Of a DNA stretch of 64,000 bases, positions 43,105-50,458 are shown piece after piece. The stretch comes from Nocardioides panzhihuensis (GTDB lineage: Bacteria; Actinomycetota; Actinomycetes; Propionibacteriales; Nocardioidaceae), in NCBI RefSeq assembly GCF_013408335.1, contig NZ_JACBZR010000001.1, positions 682,001-746,000 on the forward strand, in the 5' to 3' direction. The notes beneath the pieces are model-generated. The model searched no databases. It was not told the DNA's origin and worked only from the letters and a program-made list of their open reading frames with translations. A program made the translations under genes and the position numbers. Each line of letters opens with the position of its first letter. Position 1 is the first letter of the stretch.

Positions 43105-43457
43105 GACCACTCGGCGGCGGCCTGGCTCGTTGCGGGGCCGGTCTCCTGGCCGGCCTCCTCGTCGGGGTCGCGGCGGTCGCCGTCCACCCGTGGTGGTGGG
43201 GCCTGCTGCTCGCTGTGGCTGCGTCCTCGGCGACTCTGCTCGCACTCCCACGTGGAGTCGCGAGGGTGGCGTACGCCGCGGCCTGGGGGATCGTGGTCGC
43301 GCTGGCCGCGACGCCGCGGCCGGCGGGCGGGTACGCCGTCGCGGGCGACCTCGCGGGATACCTGATGATCCTCTGGGCCGTGCTGATGATCGTGGTCGCG
43401 ACGGCGACTGTGTCAAGGGCCACTTCGAGGGTGGATCGCGCCCACTCCGGCAAGTGA
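43101..43457 (+). CDS. Small four-helix membrane protein coupled to mshB (DUF6113-like)
   Basis: A 118-residue protein with four membrane helices separated by very short loops (for example AGLLAGLLVGVAAVAVHPW and YAAAWGIVVALAATPRP). Its GTG start overlaps the mshB stop by 4 bases (GTGA), so it is the third gene of a coupled run: mutT-like, mshB and this protein. I recall similar small proteins beside mshB being labelled DUF6113, but the assignment is tentative and the function unknown. Confidence 0.65.
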   Translation: MRPLGGGLARCGAGLLAGLLVGVAAVAVHPWWWGLLLAVAASSATLLALPRGVARVAYAAAWGIVVALAATPRPAGGYAVAGDLAGYLMILWAVLMIVVATATVSRATSRVDRAHSGK

Positions 43458-43486
43458 CGAACGTCCCAAGATGGGCTACGGGTTCG

Positions 43487-43511
43487 GCCTAGGGGGGTAT
43501 AGGTCCTAGGC
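43487..43511 (+). promoter_or_regulatory. Palindrome and possible -10 just upstream of the VanW-domain gene
   Basis: GCCTAGG and CCTAGGC form perfect 7-bp arms 11 bases apart, and TATAGG (43498-43503) lies between them at a distance suiting a -10 box for a transcript with a very short leader. Either an operator over the promoter or a hairpin is possible. Confidence 0.35.
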
Positions 43512-43519
43512 TCTGCCGC

Positions 43520-45916
43520 ATGTCCACTGAGCGTGAGGCCTCCAAGGCCCCCGAGCCTGCGAAGCAAACTGACGCGGCCGGGTCCAACGCCAGCCAAGCT
43601 GGCGCGGACGATGCCGCCGTCGAGACGGTCATGATCCCGCAGATCGAGATCGACGCTCGCGTCGCCGAGTCCGCTGGCGCCAAGCCGGTCGCCAATGTGC
43701 CCGACGAGCCCGACGGTGCGACCCGGATCGTCTCCGCCGAGGCAGACTCACACGATGACTCCGACGAGGATCCCGCCGAGGAGACCCTGCTGCGCAGCAC
43801 GATGCTGCGCTCAGAGCTGCCGAAGCGTGCGCCACTGCCGGAGGACGACAACTACCTGTTCGTCTCGAAGAACCGCGAGTTCGCTCCCGAGCCGGATGCG
43901 GTCGCCGCCGCGCCCGACCTGGCCGACGACGCGGAGACCGAGATGGCGTTCTACCGTCCGGCCGACGAGAGCCCGGACTTCGACGAGCCGCTCGAGGAGA
44001 CCGTCGTCGGCGTCGGCCCGTTCGTGGTGCACGACCCCGCGCAGGATGCCGTCGACCACTCCGCCTACCAGCCCTACGCGCAGCCCGGCGATGCGCAGCC
44101 CGGCTACGCGCAGCCCGATTACGCGCAGCCCGACTACGCGCAGCCCGACTACGCCCAGCCGGTCGCGGCTGAGCGCAAGCCGCTCGGCACCGGGGCCAAG
44201 ATCGCCGTCGCGGTCGCCGGCGGCGTCGCCGTCCTGGCCTTCGCCGGCTGGGCCGCGGCGTACGCCGTCGCGGGGGAGAAGATCCCCGAGGGCACCACGG
44301 TGGCCGGCGTGGACGTCGGCGGCATGACGGCCGCCGAGGCGGCGCCGTTGCTGGACCAGAAGTTCGCCCCGGCCCACAGTCAGCCGATCGACGTGGCCGC
44401 CGGCGACAGCAAGACCGAGGTCAACCCGGCCGAGGCGGGTCTGAGCTTCGATGCCGAGGCGACGATCGCGAAGGCCGACGCCGCGCGCAGCTGGAGCCCC
44501 GTGAAGCTGTGGAAGCACTTCACCGGCGGCGGCGAGATCGAGCCTGTCATCAAGGCCGACGACAAGCTGCTCGCCAAGGTCGCGGCCAAGGTGAGCAAGC
44601 GCGCCGGCACCCCCTTCAAGGACGGCGACGTCGTCATCAAGCGGGGCAAGGTCAAGACCACCCAGCCGGTCGCCGGTGAGGGAGTCAGCAACGAAGCGCT
44701 CCAGAGCGCGCTCGCCGGTCAGCTGCTCGTCGAGGGCGACCGCAGGGCTGATGTCTCCCTCGAGGAGCTGACCCCGGACGTCGACGAGACCGACGTCAAG
44801 GAGGCCGTCGACAAGGTCGCCAACCCGGCGGTCTCCGGCCCGATCACGCTGAAGTTCGAGAAGACCCCGGTGCAGCTGTCCCCGAAGGAGTTCGGCGACG
44901 CGATCCGCTTCGACCCCAAGGACGGCGAGCTGCAGGCCTCGGTCGCGCCCAGCAAGCTGAAGAAGGTGCTGAAGGAGGCCCTCGCGGACGACGCCGCGAA
45001 GCCGGTCGACGCGACGGTCGAGATGGTCAACGGCACCCCTAAGGTCGTGCCCGCCAAGCCCGGCGTCACCTTCAACCAGAAGGACCTGGAGGCCGTCTTC
45101 CTCGACGTCGTCACCGCGCCCAAGGGTGAGCGCACCGTCGAGGTGAAGTCGAAGGTCGCCAAGCCCAAGGTAACCACCGAAGAGGCCAAGGCCTGGGGCA
45201 TCAAGGAGAAGGTCTCCTCCTTCACCACCAACTTCCCCTACGCCGAATACCGCAACGTCAACATCGGTCGCGCCGCCGAGCTGATCAACGGCACCGTGCT
45301 CGCGCCGGGCGACACCTTCTCGATGAACGGCATCGTCGGCGAGCGTACGGCTGCCAACGGGTTCACCAAGGGCTGGATGATCCAGAACGGGATCTTCCGC
45401 GAGGACTACGGCGGCGGTGTCTCGCAGATGGCGACGACCACGTTCAACGCGATGTTCTTCGCCGGGCTCCAGGACGTCGAGCACAAAGCCCACTCGCTCT
45501 ACATCGACCGCTACCCGATCGGCCGCGAGGCGACCGTCGCCTGGCCCTCGCTGGACCTGAAGTTCAAGAACAACACCAAGTACGGCGTGCTGATCCGCTC
45601 CTGGGTCAACCCCGCCGGCGGCAGCAGCCAGGGCTCGGTGACCGTCGAGATGTGGTCCACCAAGATCTGGGACATCAAGGCCCGCACCGGTGACCGCTAC
45701 GACTTCAAGTCGCCGGGCAAGCAGAAGATCACCGACGGCAACTGCGAGAACACCGTCGGCGCCCAGGGCTTCTCGATCAACGTCTGGCGCGACTTCTACA
45801 AAGCCGGCACGGGCTCGAAGGTCGACACCGAGACCTTCAAGACCGTCTACAACCCGCAGGACGAGGTCGAGTGCACCGACGAGTCCAAGAAGAAGCCCCC
45901 GGCCGACCCCAGTTGA
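43520..45916 (+). CDS. VanW family protein with peptidoglycan-binding-like domains and repeat-rich N-terminus
   Basis: A 798-residue type II membrane protein. Residues 1-215 are acidic and disordered, ending in four tandem YAQPD-type repeats (in-frame 15-bp DNA repeats at about 44097-44160). One membrane helix spans roughly residues 228-250. Two PG_binding_4-like modules (about 255-560) and a VanW domain (about 580-700) follow, the latter with FPYAEYRNVNIGRAAELING, GDTFSMNGIVGERT and FREDYGGGVSQMATTTFNA. VanW-domain proteins are envelope-associated, and their activity is unknown. The tail after residue 700 has two cysteines. Convergent with aspS2 across a strong terminator. Confidence 0.88.
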   Translation: MSTEREASKAPEPAKQTDAAGSNASQAGADDAAVETVMIPQIEIDARVAESAGAKPVANVPDEPDGATRIVSAEADSHDDSDEDPAEETLLRSTMLRSELPKRAPLPEDDNYLFVSKNREFAPEPDAVAAAPDLADDAETEMAFYRPADESPDFDEPLEETVVGVGPFVVHDPAQDAVDHSAYQPYAQPGDAQPGYAQPDYAQPDYAQPDYAQPVAAERKPLGTGAKIAVAVAGGVAVLAFAGWAAAYAVAGEKIPEGTTVAGVDVGGMTAAEAAPLLDQKFAPAHSQPIDVAAGDSKTEVNPAEAGLSFDAEATIAKADAARSWSPVKLWKHFTGGGEIEPVIKADDKLLAKVAAKVSKRAGTPFKDGDVVIKRGKVKTTQPVAGEGVSNEALQSALAGQLLVEGDRRADVSLEELTPDVDETDVKEAVDKVANPAVSGPITLKFEKTPVQLSPKEFGDAIRFDPKDGELQASVAPSKLKKVLKEALADDAAKPVDATVEMVNGTPKVVPAKPGVTFNQKDLEAVFLDVVTAPKGERTVEVKSKVAKPKVTTEEAKAWGIKEKVSSFTTNFPYAEYRNVNIGRAAELINGTVLAPGDTFSMNGIVGERTAANGFTKGWMIQNGIFREDYGGGVSQMATTTFNAMFFAGLQDVEHKAHSLYIDRYPIGREATVAWPSLDLKFKNNTKYGVLIRSWVNPAGGSSQGSVTVEMWSTKIWDIKARTGDRYDFKSPGKQKITDGNCENTVGAQGFSINVWRDFYKAGTGSKVDTETFKTVYNPQDEVECTDESKKKPPADPS

Positions 45917-45922
45917 CGGGTA

Positions 45923-45958
45923 CCGCTGGTCGAGCCGCTCCGGCGGCTCGACCAGCGG
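45923..45958. terminator. Bidirectional terminator between the VanW-domain gene and the AspRS gene
   Basis: CCGCTGGTCGAGCCGC pairs perfectly with GCGGCTCGACCAGCGG (16-bp stem, TCCG loop). It fills the 43-base gap between two convergent genes, so it can end both transcripts. The stem carries the same CTGGTCGAG core as the tandem array at 27243-27350. Confidence 0.85.
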
Positions 45959-45959
45959 G

Positions 45960-47249
45960 TCAGGGCGTGAGGCGGTGCAGGTCTCGCGGGAACAGCGTGA
46001 CCTCGCGGATGTTGGCCGCCCCGACCAGCCGTGCCACCCAGCGCTCCAACCCCAGCGCGAAGCCTCCGTGCGGCGGCATCCCATGGGCGAAGGCCTGCAG
46101 GTACGAGGCGTACGCCGCCGGCTCCTCGCCGCGCGCCCGGATCGCCTCCTCGTAGTCGGCCAGGCGGTGCAGGCGCTGCCCGCCGGTGACCAGCTCGAGG
46201 CCTCGGAAGAGCAGGTCGAAGCTGTTGCTCCACCGCTCGTCGCCCGGCTGCGGGTGGGTGTAGAACGGCCGCTTCCGCATCGGGTAGCCCTCCACGGCCA
46301 GGAAGTCGGAGCCGTAGGTCTGCCGGGCCCACGCCCCGAGGGCGCGCTCGTGCTCGGGAGCGAGGTCGGGCTCGTCCTCGGGTGCCCCGACCAGCTCGAG
46401 CGCCTCGGCGAAGTGGATGACCGGGATCTCCTCGGGCACGACCGGCAGGTCGTGCCCGAGCCGTTCGACGGCGCGGGCGGCATGGGTCTCGATCCCGGCA
46501 CGCATGCCTGCGACGACCTCGCGGAGCACCGAGAGCACGTCGCGGTGGTCGCGGACGAAGCCGAGCTCGACGTCGAGGCTGACGTACTCAGCAAGGTGTC
46601 GCACCGTGTCGTGCGGCTCGGCGCGGAAGACCGGTCCGACCTCGTAGACGCGCTCGAAGACGCCGACCAGCTGCTGCTTGTAGAACTGCGGTGACTGGGC
46701 GAGATAGGCGGGCCGACCGAAGTAGTCGATCTCGAAGACGTTCGCTCCGGACTCTGTCGCCGAGTCCACGATCTTGGGGGAGTGGACCTCGGTGAACCCC
46801 GCCGAGTCGAGCGTCGCCCGGAAGCCCCGCAGGGATGCGGCGGCGACCTCCCAGCGGGCCCGGACCGCCGGATGACGCCAGGTCACCGGAGCGTGGTCGA
46901 GCAGCGTCGGCAACCCGGCCGCGATCTCTGGTCGCCACAGCTCGACCGGCGGGGTGTGTGCTGGTCCGGAGAGCGCCGTGACCACAGGCGAGGTGACCTC
47001 GACCCCACCCGGGGCCTGCGAGCTGGCGGTGGCGATGCCGACCACCTCGACCGGGGTCTCTTCGGGGGGAACCTCCTGTCCGTCGGCGGGCTTGACCACC
47101 ACCTGCGCCAGGCCGGTGTGGTCACGAAGAACGAGAAAGGTGACGGCGGCGAGCTCGCGGCGCCGGTGCACGTGCCCGGCGAGTCGAACGGCGTCGCCCG
47201 GCGTGACGGCGGGAAGCTGGCCAGCGAGCGTACGGTCTATCGGTTGCAT
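45960..47249 (-). CDS. aspS2: Archaeal-type (non-discriminating-like) aspartyl-tRNA synthetase
   Basis: A 429-residue class II synthetase without the GAD insertion domain of the ~590-residue bacterial AspRS. It has an OB-fold anticodon domain (residues 15-100), motif 2 VFRAEPHDTVRHLAEY and motif 3 ALGLERW. In the anticodon domain it has His28 (GHVH) and Pro80 (QAPGG). By my alignment these correspond to positions where archaeal enzymes that charge both tRNA-Asp and tRNA-Asn carry His and Pro instead of Trp and Lys. It may therefore make Asp-tRNA-Asn as well. A T-box leader lies directly upstream, so it is induced when its tRNA is uncharged. Confidence 0.85.
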   Translation of the reverse strand: MQPIDRTLAGQLPAVTPGDAVRLAGHVHRRRELAAVTFLVLRDHTGLAQVVVKPADGQEVPPEETPVEVVGIATASSQAPGGVEVTSPVVTALSGPAHTPPVELWRPEIAAGLPTLLDHAPVTWRHPAVRARWEVAAASLRGFRATLDSAGFTEVHSPKIVDSATESGANVFEIDYFGRPAYLAQSPQFYKQQLVGVFERVYEVGPVFRAEPHDTVRHLAEYVSLDVELGFVRDHRDVLSVLREVVAGMRAGIETHAARAVERLGHDLPVVPEEIPVIHFAEALELVGAPEDEPDLAPEHERALGAWARQTYGSDFLAVEGYPMRKRPFYTHPQPGDERWSNSFDLLFRGLELVTGGQRLHRLADYEEAIRARGEEPAAYASYLQAFAHGMPPHGGFALGLERWVARLVGAANIREVTLFPRDLHRLTP

Positions 47250-47254
47250 CTTTT

Positions 47255-47440
47255 CCTCCAGGTGGCGAGGCCCTGGAGGTGTGGGCGGGGGCTAGGTCGC
47301 GGTGCCACCACACCTTCGCTGATGTCTCATCAGCCTCTCGTCGATCCGCCGTACGCGCGGGCGCCGCCTTGCCGCTGGCTGAGGGTCGTCACTCCTCGGC
47401 GGCGCCACTCACGATCGTAGATGTCGCCGCGCGCGGGCCG
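47255..47440 (-). promoter_or_regulatory. Translational T-box riboswitch of the AspRS gene
   Basis: Read on the minus strand, the leader has a GCTGATG/CATCAGC stem (47319-47335) and the T-box AGGTGTGGTGGCACCGCGA (47297-47315). The arm CCACACCT (47277-47284) can pair with the T-box AGGTGTGG, while the overlapping CCTCCAGG (47272-47279) can instead pair with CCTGGAGG (47255-47262), which contains the ribosome site. The two pairings exclude each other, a sequestrator/antisequestrator switch. The TGGC in the T-box predicts a G discriminator base, correct for tRNA-Asp and tRNA-Asn. GAC triplets, but no AAC, occur in the upstream part (to 47460), favouring an Asp specifier. The upstream limit is approximate. 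Confidence 0.85.
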
Positions 47441-47491
47441 CCAACGAGTACTTCGTCGTGACGTGAGTCACATCAGTTCGTTGACATTGTC

Positions 47492-48334
47492 ATGCGCCCG
47501 TTCCTGCTGAGCCTTCTCGCCGCTGTCGCACTCGTCCTCGTCCCGTTCTCCGCCTCCGCCGGCGCGGGGACCAGCCGGACCGGGGTCCCGCTGCCGGGAT
47601 CGCCTCTCGGAGACCCCGTCGGCGCCAACGACTGGGGGTGCGCGCCCTCGGCCCAGCGCCCGACGCCGGTGATCCTGGTGCACGGCACCTTCGGTGACCG
47701 TCGTTCGCTGCTGGACCCGATCTCGCTGGCCATGAAGCGGGCTGGGTTCTGCGTCTACTCCCTCGACTACGGCAACCGGGCCACCGGCGACATCCGGGAC
47801 TCGGCCGCCCATCTCGGTGAGTTCATCGAGCGCGTGCGCGAGGTCACCGACGCCGAGAAGGTCTCCCTCGTCGGCCACTCCCAGGGCGGGATGATGCCCC
47901 GCTACTACATCAAGAACCTCGGTGGTGCCGCCTACGTCGAGGACCTCGTCGGCCTGGCGCCGTCCAACCACGGCACCTCGATCATGAGTTCCGAGGGTGT
48001 CACCGGCGCCGCCACCGGAACCACCGGCCTCTGCGTCTCCTGCTCCCAGCAGGCCGTCGGCTCGCAGTTCCTCGCCGACCTGAACGCGGGCGACGAGACC
48101 CTGGGCGACATCTCCTACACCCAGATCGTCACCGCCACCGACGAAGTGGTCGTGCCCTACACCTCCGGCTTCCTCGCCGAGGGCCCGAACACCACCAACG
48201 TACGCATCCAGGACGCCTGCGCGCTCGACCTCTCCGAGCACCTGCTCATCCCGATGAGCGCGTCCGCCATCGCACTCACCCTCGATGCGCTGACCCACGA
48301 AGGCCCCGCAGCTCCCGACCTGAGGACCTGCTGA
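47492..48334 (+). CDS. Secreted class 2 lipase (alpha/beta hydrolase)
   Basis: A 280-residue protein with a Sec signal peptide (about residues 1-24, ending SASA). It has the lipase oxyanion region VILVHGTFGD and the nucleophile elbow VSLVGHSQGGMMPRYY (Ser near residue 130). The catalytic Asp and His are probably in TATDEVVVPYTS and DLSEHLLIPM. Paired cysteines (CVSC and others) suggest disulfides, as in actinobacterial extracellular triacylglycerol lipases (PF01674). No ribosome site is evident before the ATG, which may indicate a leaderless or unusual start. It is divergent from the T-box leader. Confidence 0.85.
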   Translation: MRPFLLSLLAAVALVLVPFSASAGAGTSRTGVPLPGSPLGDPVGANDWGCAPSAQRPTPVILVHGTFGDRRSLLDPISLAMKRAGFCVYSLDYGNRATGDIRDSAAHLGEFIERVREVTDAEKVSLVGHSQGGMMPRYYIKNLGGAAYVEDLVGLAPSNHGTSIMSSEGVTGAATGTTGLCVSCSQQAVGSQFLADLNAGDETLGDISYTQIVTATDEVVVPYTSGFLAEGPNTTNVRIQDACALDLSEHLLIPMSASAIALTLDALTHEGPAAPDLRTC

Positions 48335-48348
48335 CCTCGACTACGCGA

Positions 48349-48750
48349 TCACCAGACGGTGTGGATGGAGCCGTACGCCTGCAGCCTGCTGTCCTTGGTC
48401 ACCAGGGGAAGGTTCTCGAGCATGCTCTGTGCGGCGAGCATGCGGTCGAAGGGGTCGCGATGGTCCCAGTCGAGCTCTCCGGCGAGGCGCGAATGGTTGA
48501 AGTCGATCGGCAGTCGCTGCAGGACATGAAGACGGGTGCGATCCTCGAAGGTGGCGACCAGGGTGCCTCCGCCGGGGAGCTTGCTGAGCCGAGCCTTGGT
48601 CGAGATCTCCCACAGGCTCGCCGCCGAGACGAACACCTCGGTGTCGATGTCGATGACGGCCTCGTAGGCAGAGGCGCTGAGCCGGTCCGGGTCGCTCACC
48701 AGCCAGATGTACGCATGGGTGTCGAGGAGGACTCGCTCAAAGGTCTTCAT
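48349..48750 (-). CDS. PIN-domain toxin (VapC-like ribonuclease)
   Basis: A 133-residue PIN protein. It opens with VLLDTHAYIWLVSDPDRLS (first acidic residue D10), has the ASLWEISTKARLSKL segment with a conserved Glu, and ends with DWDHRDPFDRMLAAQSMLEN (third and fourth acidic residues). This matches the Phd-linked PIN subfamily that cleaves RNA with magnesium. Its start overlaps the antitoxin stop by 14 bases, and GAGGG is present in the antitoxin 3' end. It is part of a typical two-gene toxin-antitoxin operon. Confidence 0.88.
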   Translation of the reverse strand: MKTFERVLLDTHAYIWLVSDPDRLSASAYEAVIDIDTEVFVSAASLWEISTKARLSKLPGGGTLVATFEDRTRLHVLQRLPIDFNHSRLAGELDWDHRDPFDRMLAAQSMLENLPLVTKDSRLQAYGSIHTVW

Positions 48751-48988
48751 CGAGCGAGCCCTCCCAGGCGGCGAGCTCGTCGTCGGAGAGCGGGTCGAAG
48801 AACTCATCGGGGACGCTCACGCGAAGCCCGCCGAGGATCCGCCTCGTCGGCCGTTCGATCGGCACCAGGCGGGCGATGGCGCGGTCACCCCGGGCGATGA
48901 CGACCTGGCCGCCCGCCTCGACCTCGGTCAGCAGGCTCGACAGGTGTGTCTTCGCCTCCTGAACCTTCACGACATGCGCTGCATCCAT
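48737..48988 (-). CDS. Phd/YefM family antitoxin
   Basis: An 83-residue protein. The N-terminal Phd/YefM DNA-binding fold is clear (VKVQEAKTHLSSLLTEVEAG, then VVIARGDRAIARLVPI), and the acidic C-terminal tail (LSDDELAAWEGSLDEDL) would neutralise the PIN toxin. It is the first gene of the operon and is expected to repress its own promoter together with the toxin. A short repeat TTGGTCAAC (49003-49011, then GGTTGGTCAAC to 49024) directly upstream may be the operator. Confidence 0.85.
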   Translation of the reverse strand: MDAAHVVKVQEAKTHLSSLLTEVEAGGQVVIARGDRAIARLVPIERPTRRILGGLRVSVPDEFFDPLSDDELAAWEGSLDEDL

Positions 48989-49002
48989 GCGTCAACGGTA
49001 GG

Positions 49003-49024
49003 TTGGTCAACCGGGTTGGTCAAC
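49003..49024. promoter_or_regulatory. Possible operator of the Phd/PIN operon
   Basis: The nonamer TTGGTCAAC occurs twice in direct orientation within 22 bases, 14 bases upstream of the antitoxin start codon; each copy is itself a partial palindrome (TTG-GTC-CAA-like). The position fits autoregulation by the antitoxin/toxin complex, but overlap with the divergent VOC gene's upstream region leaves other readings open. Confidence 0.45.
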
Positions 49025-49053
49025 CCATGGTCTGACCCGCTGAGGAGGACAGG

Positions 49054-49443
49054 ATGCATCTTGATCTGGCGACTTTCGTCGTGCCCGAGTACGACGAGGC
49101 GGTGGAGTTCTTCCGCGACGTGCTCGGCTTCGAGGTCACCGAGGACGTGCCCGCGACGACGAACGACGGGCGCCCGAAACGATGGGTGGTCGTGCGTCCG
49201 CCGGGCGGCGGCACCGGCTTCCTGCTCGCCCGGGCCGACGGCCCGGTGCAGACCGCGAGGGTCGGCGACCAGACCGGCGGCCGGGTCACGTTCTTCCTGC
49301 GGGTGGACGACTTCCCGGCGGCGTACGAGAAGCTGGTCGCCGCCGGGATCGAGCTCGTGGGACCGGTGCGCGAGGAGTCCTACGGCACCCTCCAGGTCTT
49401 TCGTGACCCCTTCGGGAACCTGTGGGACCTGTTGTCAGGGTAG
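49054..49443 (+). CDS. VOC (glyoxalase) family protein
   Basis: A 129-residue VOC protein. The first module is MHLDLATFVVPEYDEAVEFF followed by LGFEVTEDV, and the second contains FFLRVDDFPAAYEKLVAAG and ends VFRDPFGNLWDLL, the usual DPxGNxxDL signature. Possible metal ligands are H2 and a Glu near the C-terminus. It resembles glyoxalase-like resistance or dioxygenase proteins of unknown substrate. GAGGAGGACAGG precedes the ATG. Its stop overlaps the convergent phosphatase-fold gene by 9 bases. Confidence 0.82.
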   Translation: MHLDLATFVVPEYDEAVEFFRDVLGFEVTEDVPATTNDGRPKRWVVVRPPGGGTGFLLARADGPVQTARVGDQTGGRVTFFLRVDDFPAAYEKLVAAGIELVGPVREESYGTLQVFRDPFGNLWDLLSG

Positions 49444-50367
49444 GCGTACGAGCGCCTGGACGGGGGTGTGGTCGCTGGGCCAGCGACCGTCCTTGGTCCA
49501 GGTGTTGATCGCTGCCGACTTCACGGTGATGCCGGGCGTCGTGAGGATCCAGTCGATGCGCGTGCCGGCCGGGTTCGGGGTGCCGTAGTTCGGGAAGGTG
49601 CCCACCCGCGGAGTCAGCTGGGTGCCCGCGAGCCAGGTGTCGACGAGCCCGCCGTCGGTCACCAGCGTCGTATAGGGAGCTGAGGCCTCGGCGGTGGCGT
49701 TGCAGTCCGCAGTGAACACGGCGGGAAGCCCGGTGTCGGCGATGAGGGAGCGGACGACCTCCGCGCTCCGGACCCGTGCGTTCTCGGACTGGTGGTCGAA
49801 GTGGGAGTTGACGTGCAGGAACTCGGTTCCGGTCGCCAGGTCCCGGAACCGCACCCAGGTGACGATCCGGGTCACCGAGTTGCCCCAGGTCGCCGAGCCG
49901 ATCACGTCGGGGGTGTCGGAGAGCCAGAACTGGTCCCACCACAGCGCCTCGAGCCGGGAGGCGTCGTAGAAGATCGAGGAGTACTCGCCGCCGGCGCCGC
50001 CGTCGCGCCCGAACCCGAGCATCCGGTACTTCGGCCCCAGGCCGGCCTCGAGCGCGCCGAGCTGGCTGAACTCGGCCTCCTGCACGCCGACGATCGTCGG
50101 CTTCTCGAGCTCGACGAAAGCGGTGACCAGCGGCTTGCGCTCGGGCCAGTAGTCCGGCTGGCCGGGCTGCGTGCCTTCGCGGTCGTAGCGGATGTTGAAG
50201 CTCATCACGTGGAGATCGGGCGTCTTGGCCTTGCCGATCAGTGGCTTACCCGAGTCCTTCTCGTACGCCGCCGCCGCAGGCAGCGCGCCGCCCAGCGTCG
50301 TACCGACTGCAGCGGCCGCGCCGAGCGCGCCCGCGGATGTGATGATGCCTCGCCTGGTGATGCCCAT
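49435..50367 (-). CDS. Tat-exported endonuclease/exonuclease/phosphatase family protein
   Basis: A 310-residue protein. The N-terminus has a twin-arginine signal (TRRGIITSAGALGAAAAVG, cleavage near residue 34). The mature part has the EEP fold motifs: HVMSFNIRYDREG, VGVQEAEFSQL, FLHVNSHFDHQS, FTADCNA and a final WPSDHTPVQAL. These supply the metal- and phosphate-binding residues (N, E, H, D-N, D-H) of DNase I-like phosphodiesterases. Exported members act on nucleic acids, phospholipids or inositol phosphates; the substrate is unknown. It overlaps the VOC gene at the 3' end. Confidence 0.87.
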   Translation of the reverse strand: MGITRRGIITSAGALGAAAAVGTTLGGALPAAAAYEKDSGKPLIGKAKTPDLHVMSFNIRYDREGTQPGQPDYWPERKPLVTAFVELEKPTIVGVQEAEFSQLGALEAGLGPKYRMLGFGRDGGAGGEYSSIFYDASRLEALWWDQFWLSDTPDVIGSATWGNSVTRIVTWVRFRDLATGTEFLHVNSHFDHQSENARVRSAEVVRSLIADTGLPAVFTADCNATAEASAPYTTLVTDGGLVDTWLAGTQLTPRVGTFPNYGTPNPAGTRIDWILTTPGITVKSAAINTWTKDGRWPSDHTPVQALVRLP

Positions 50368-50458
50368 CAGTGCTCCTTAGGTGGGGATTGCTCCACCACC
50401 TCACCAAGCGCAGATGAGCACTCGCGGAACTCCGGATGAGCGGGCCCGGACAGTTCCG

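Noticed and set aside
43811..46594. A 927-codon open frame antisense to the VanW-domain and AspRS genes
   Set aside because: It overlaps two genes with clear domains on their proper strands, its translation is Gly/Val/Arg/Asp-rich low complexity, and it arises from third-position GC bias.
47481..47492. TTGACA as the -35 box of the lipase gene
   Set aside because: It lies only 11 bases before the start codon, with no matching -10 downstream, so it cannot drive this start.
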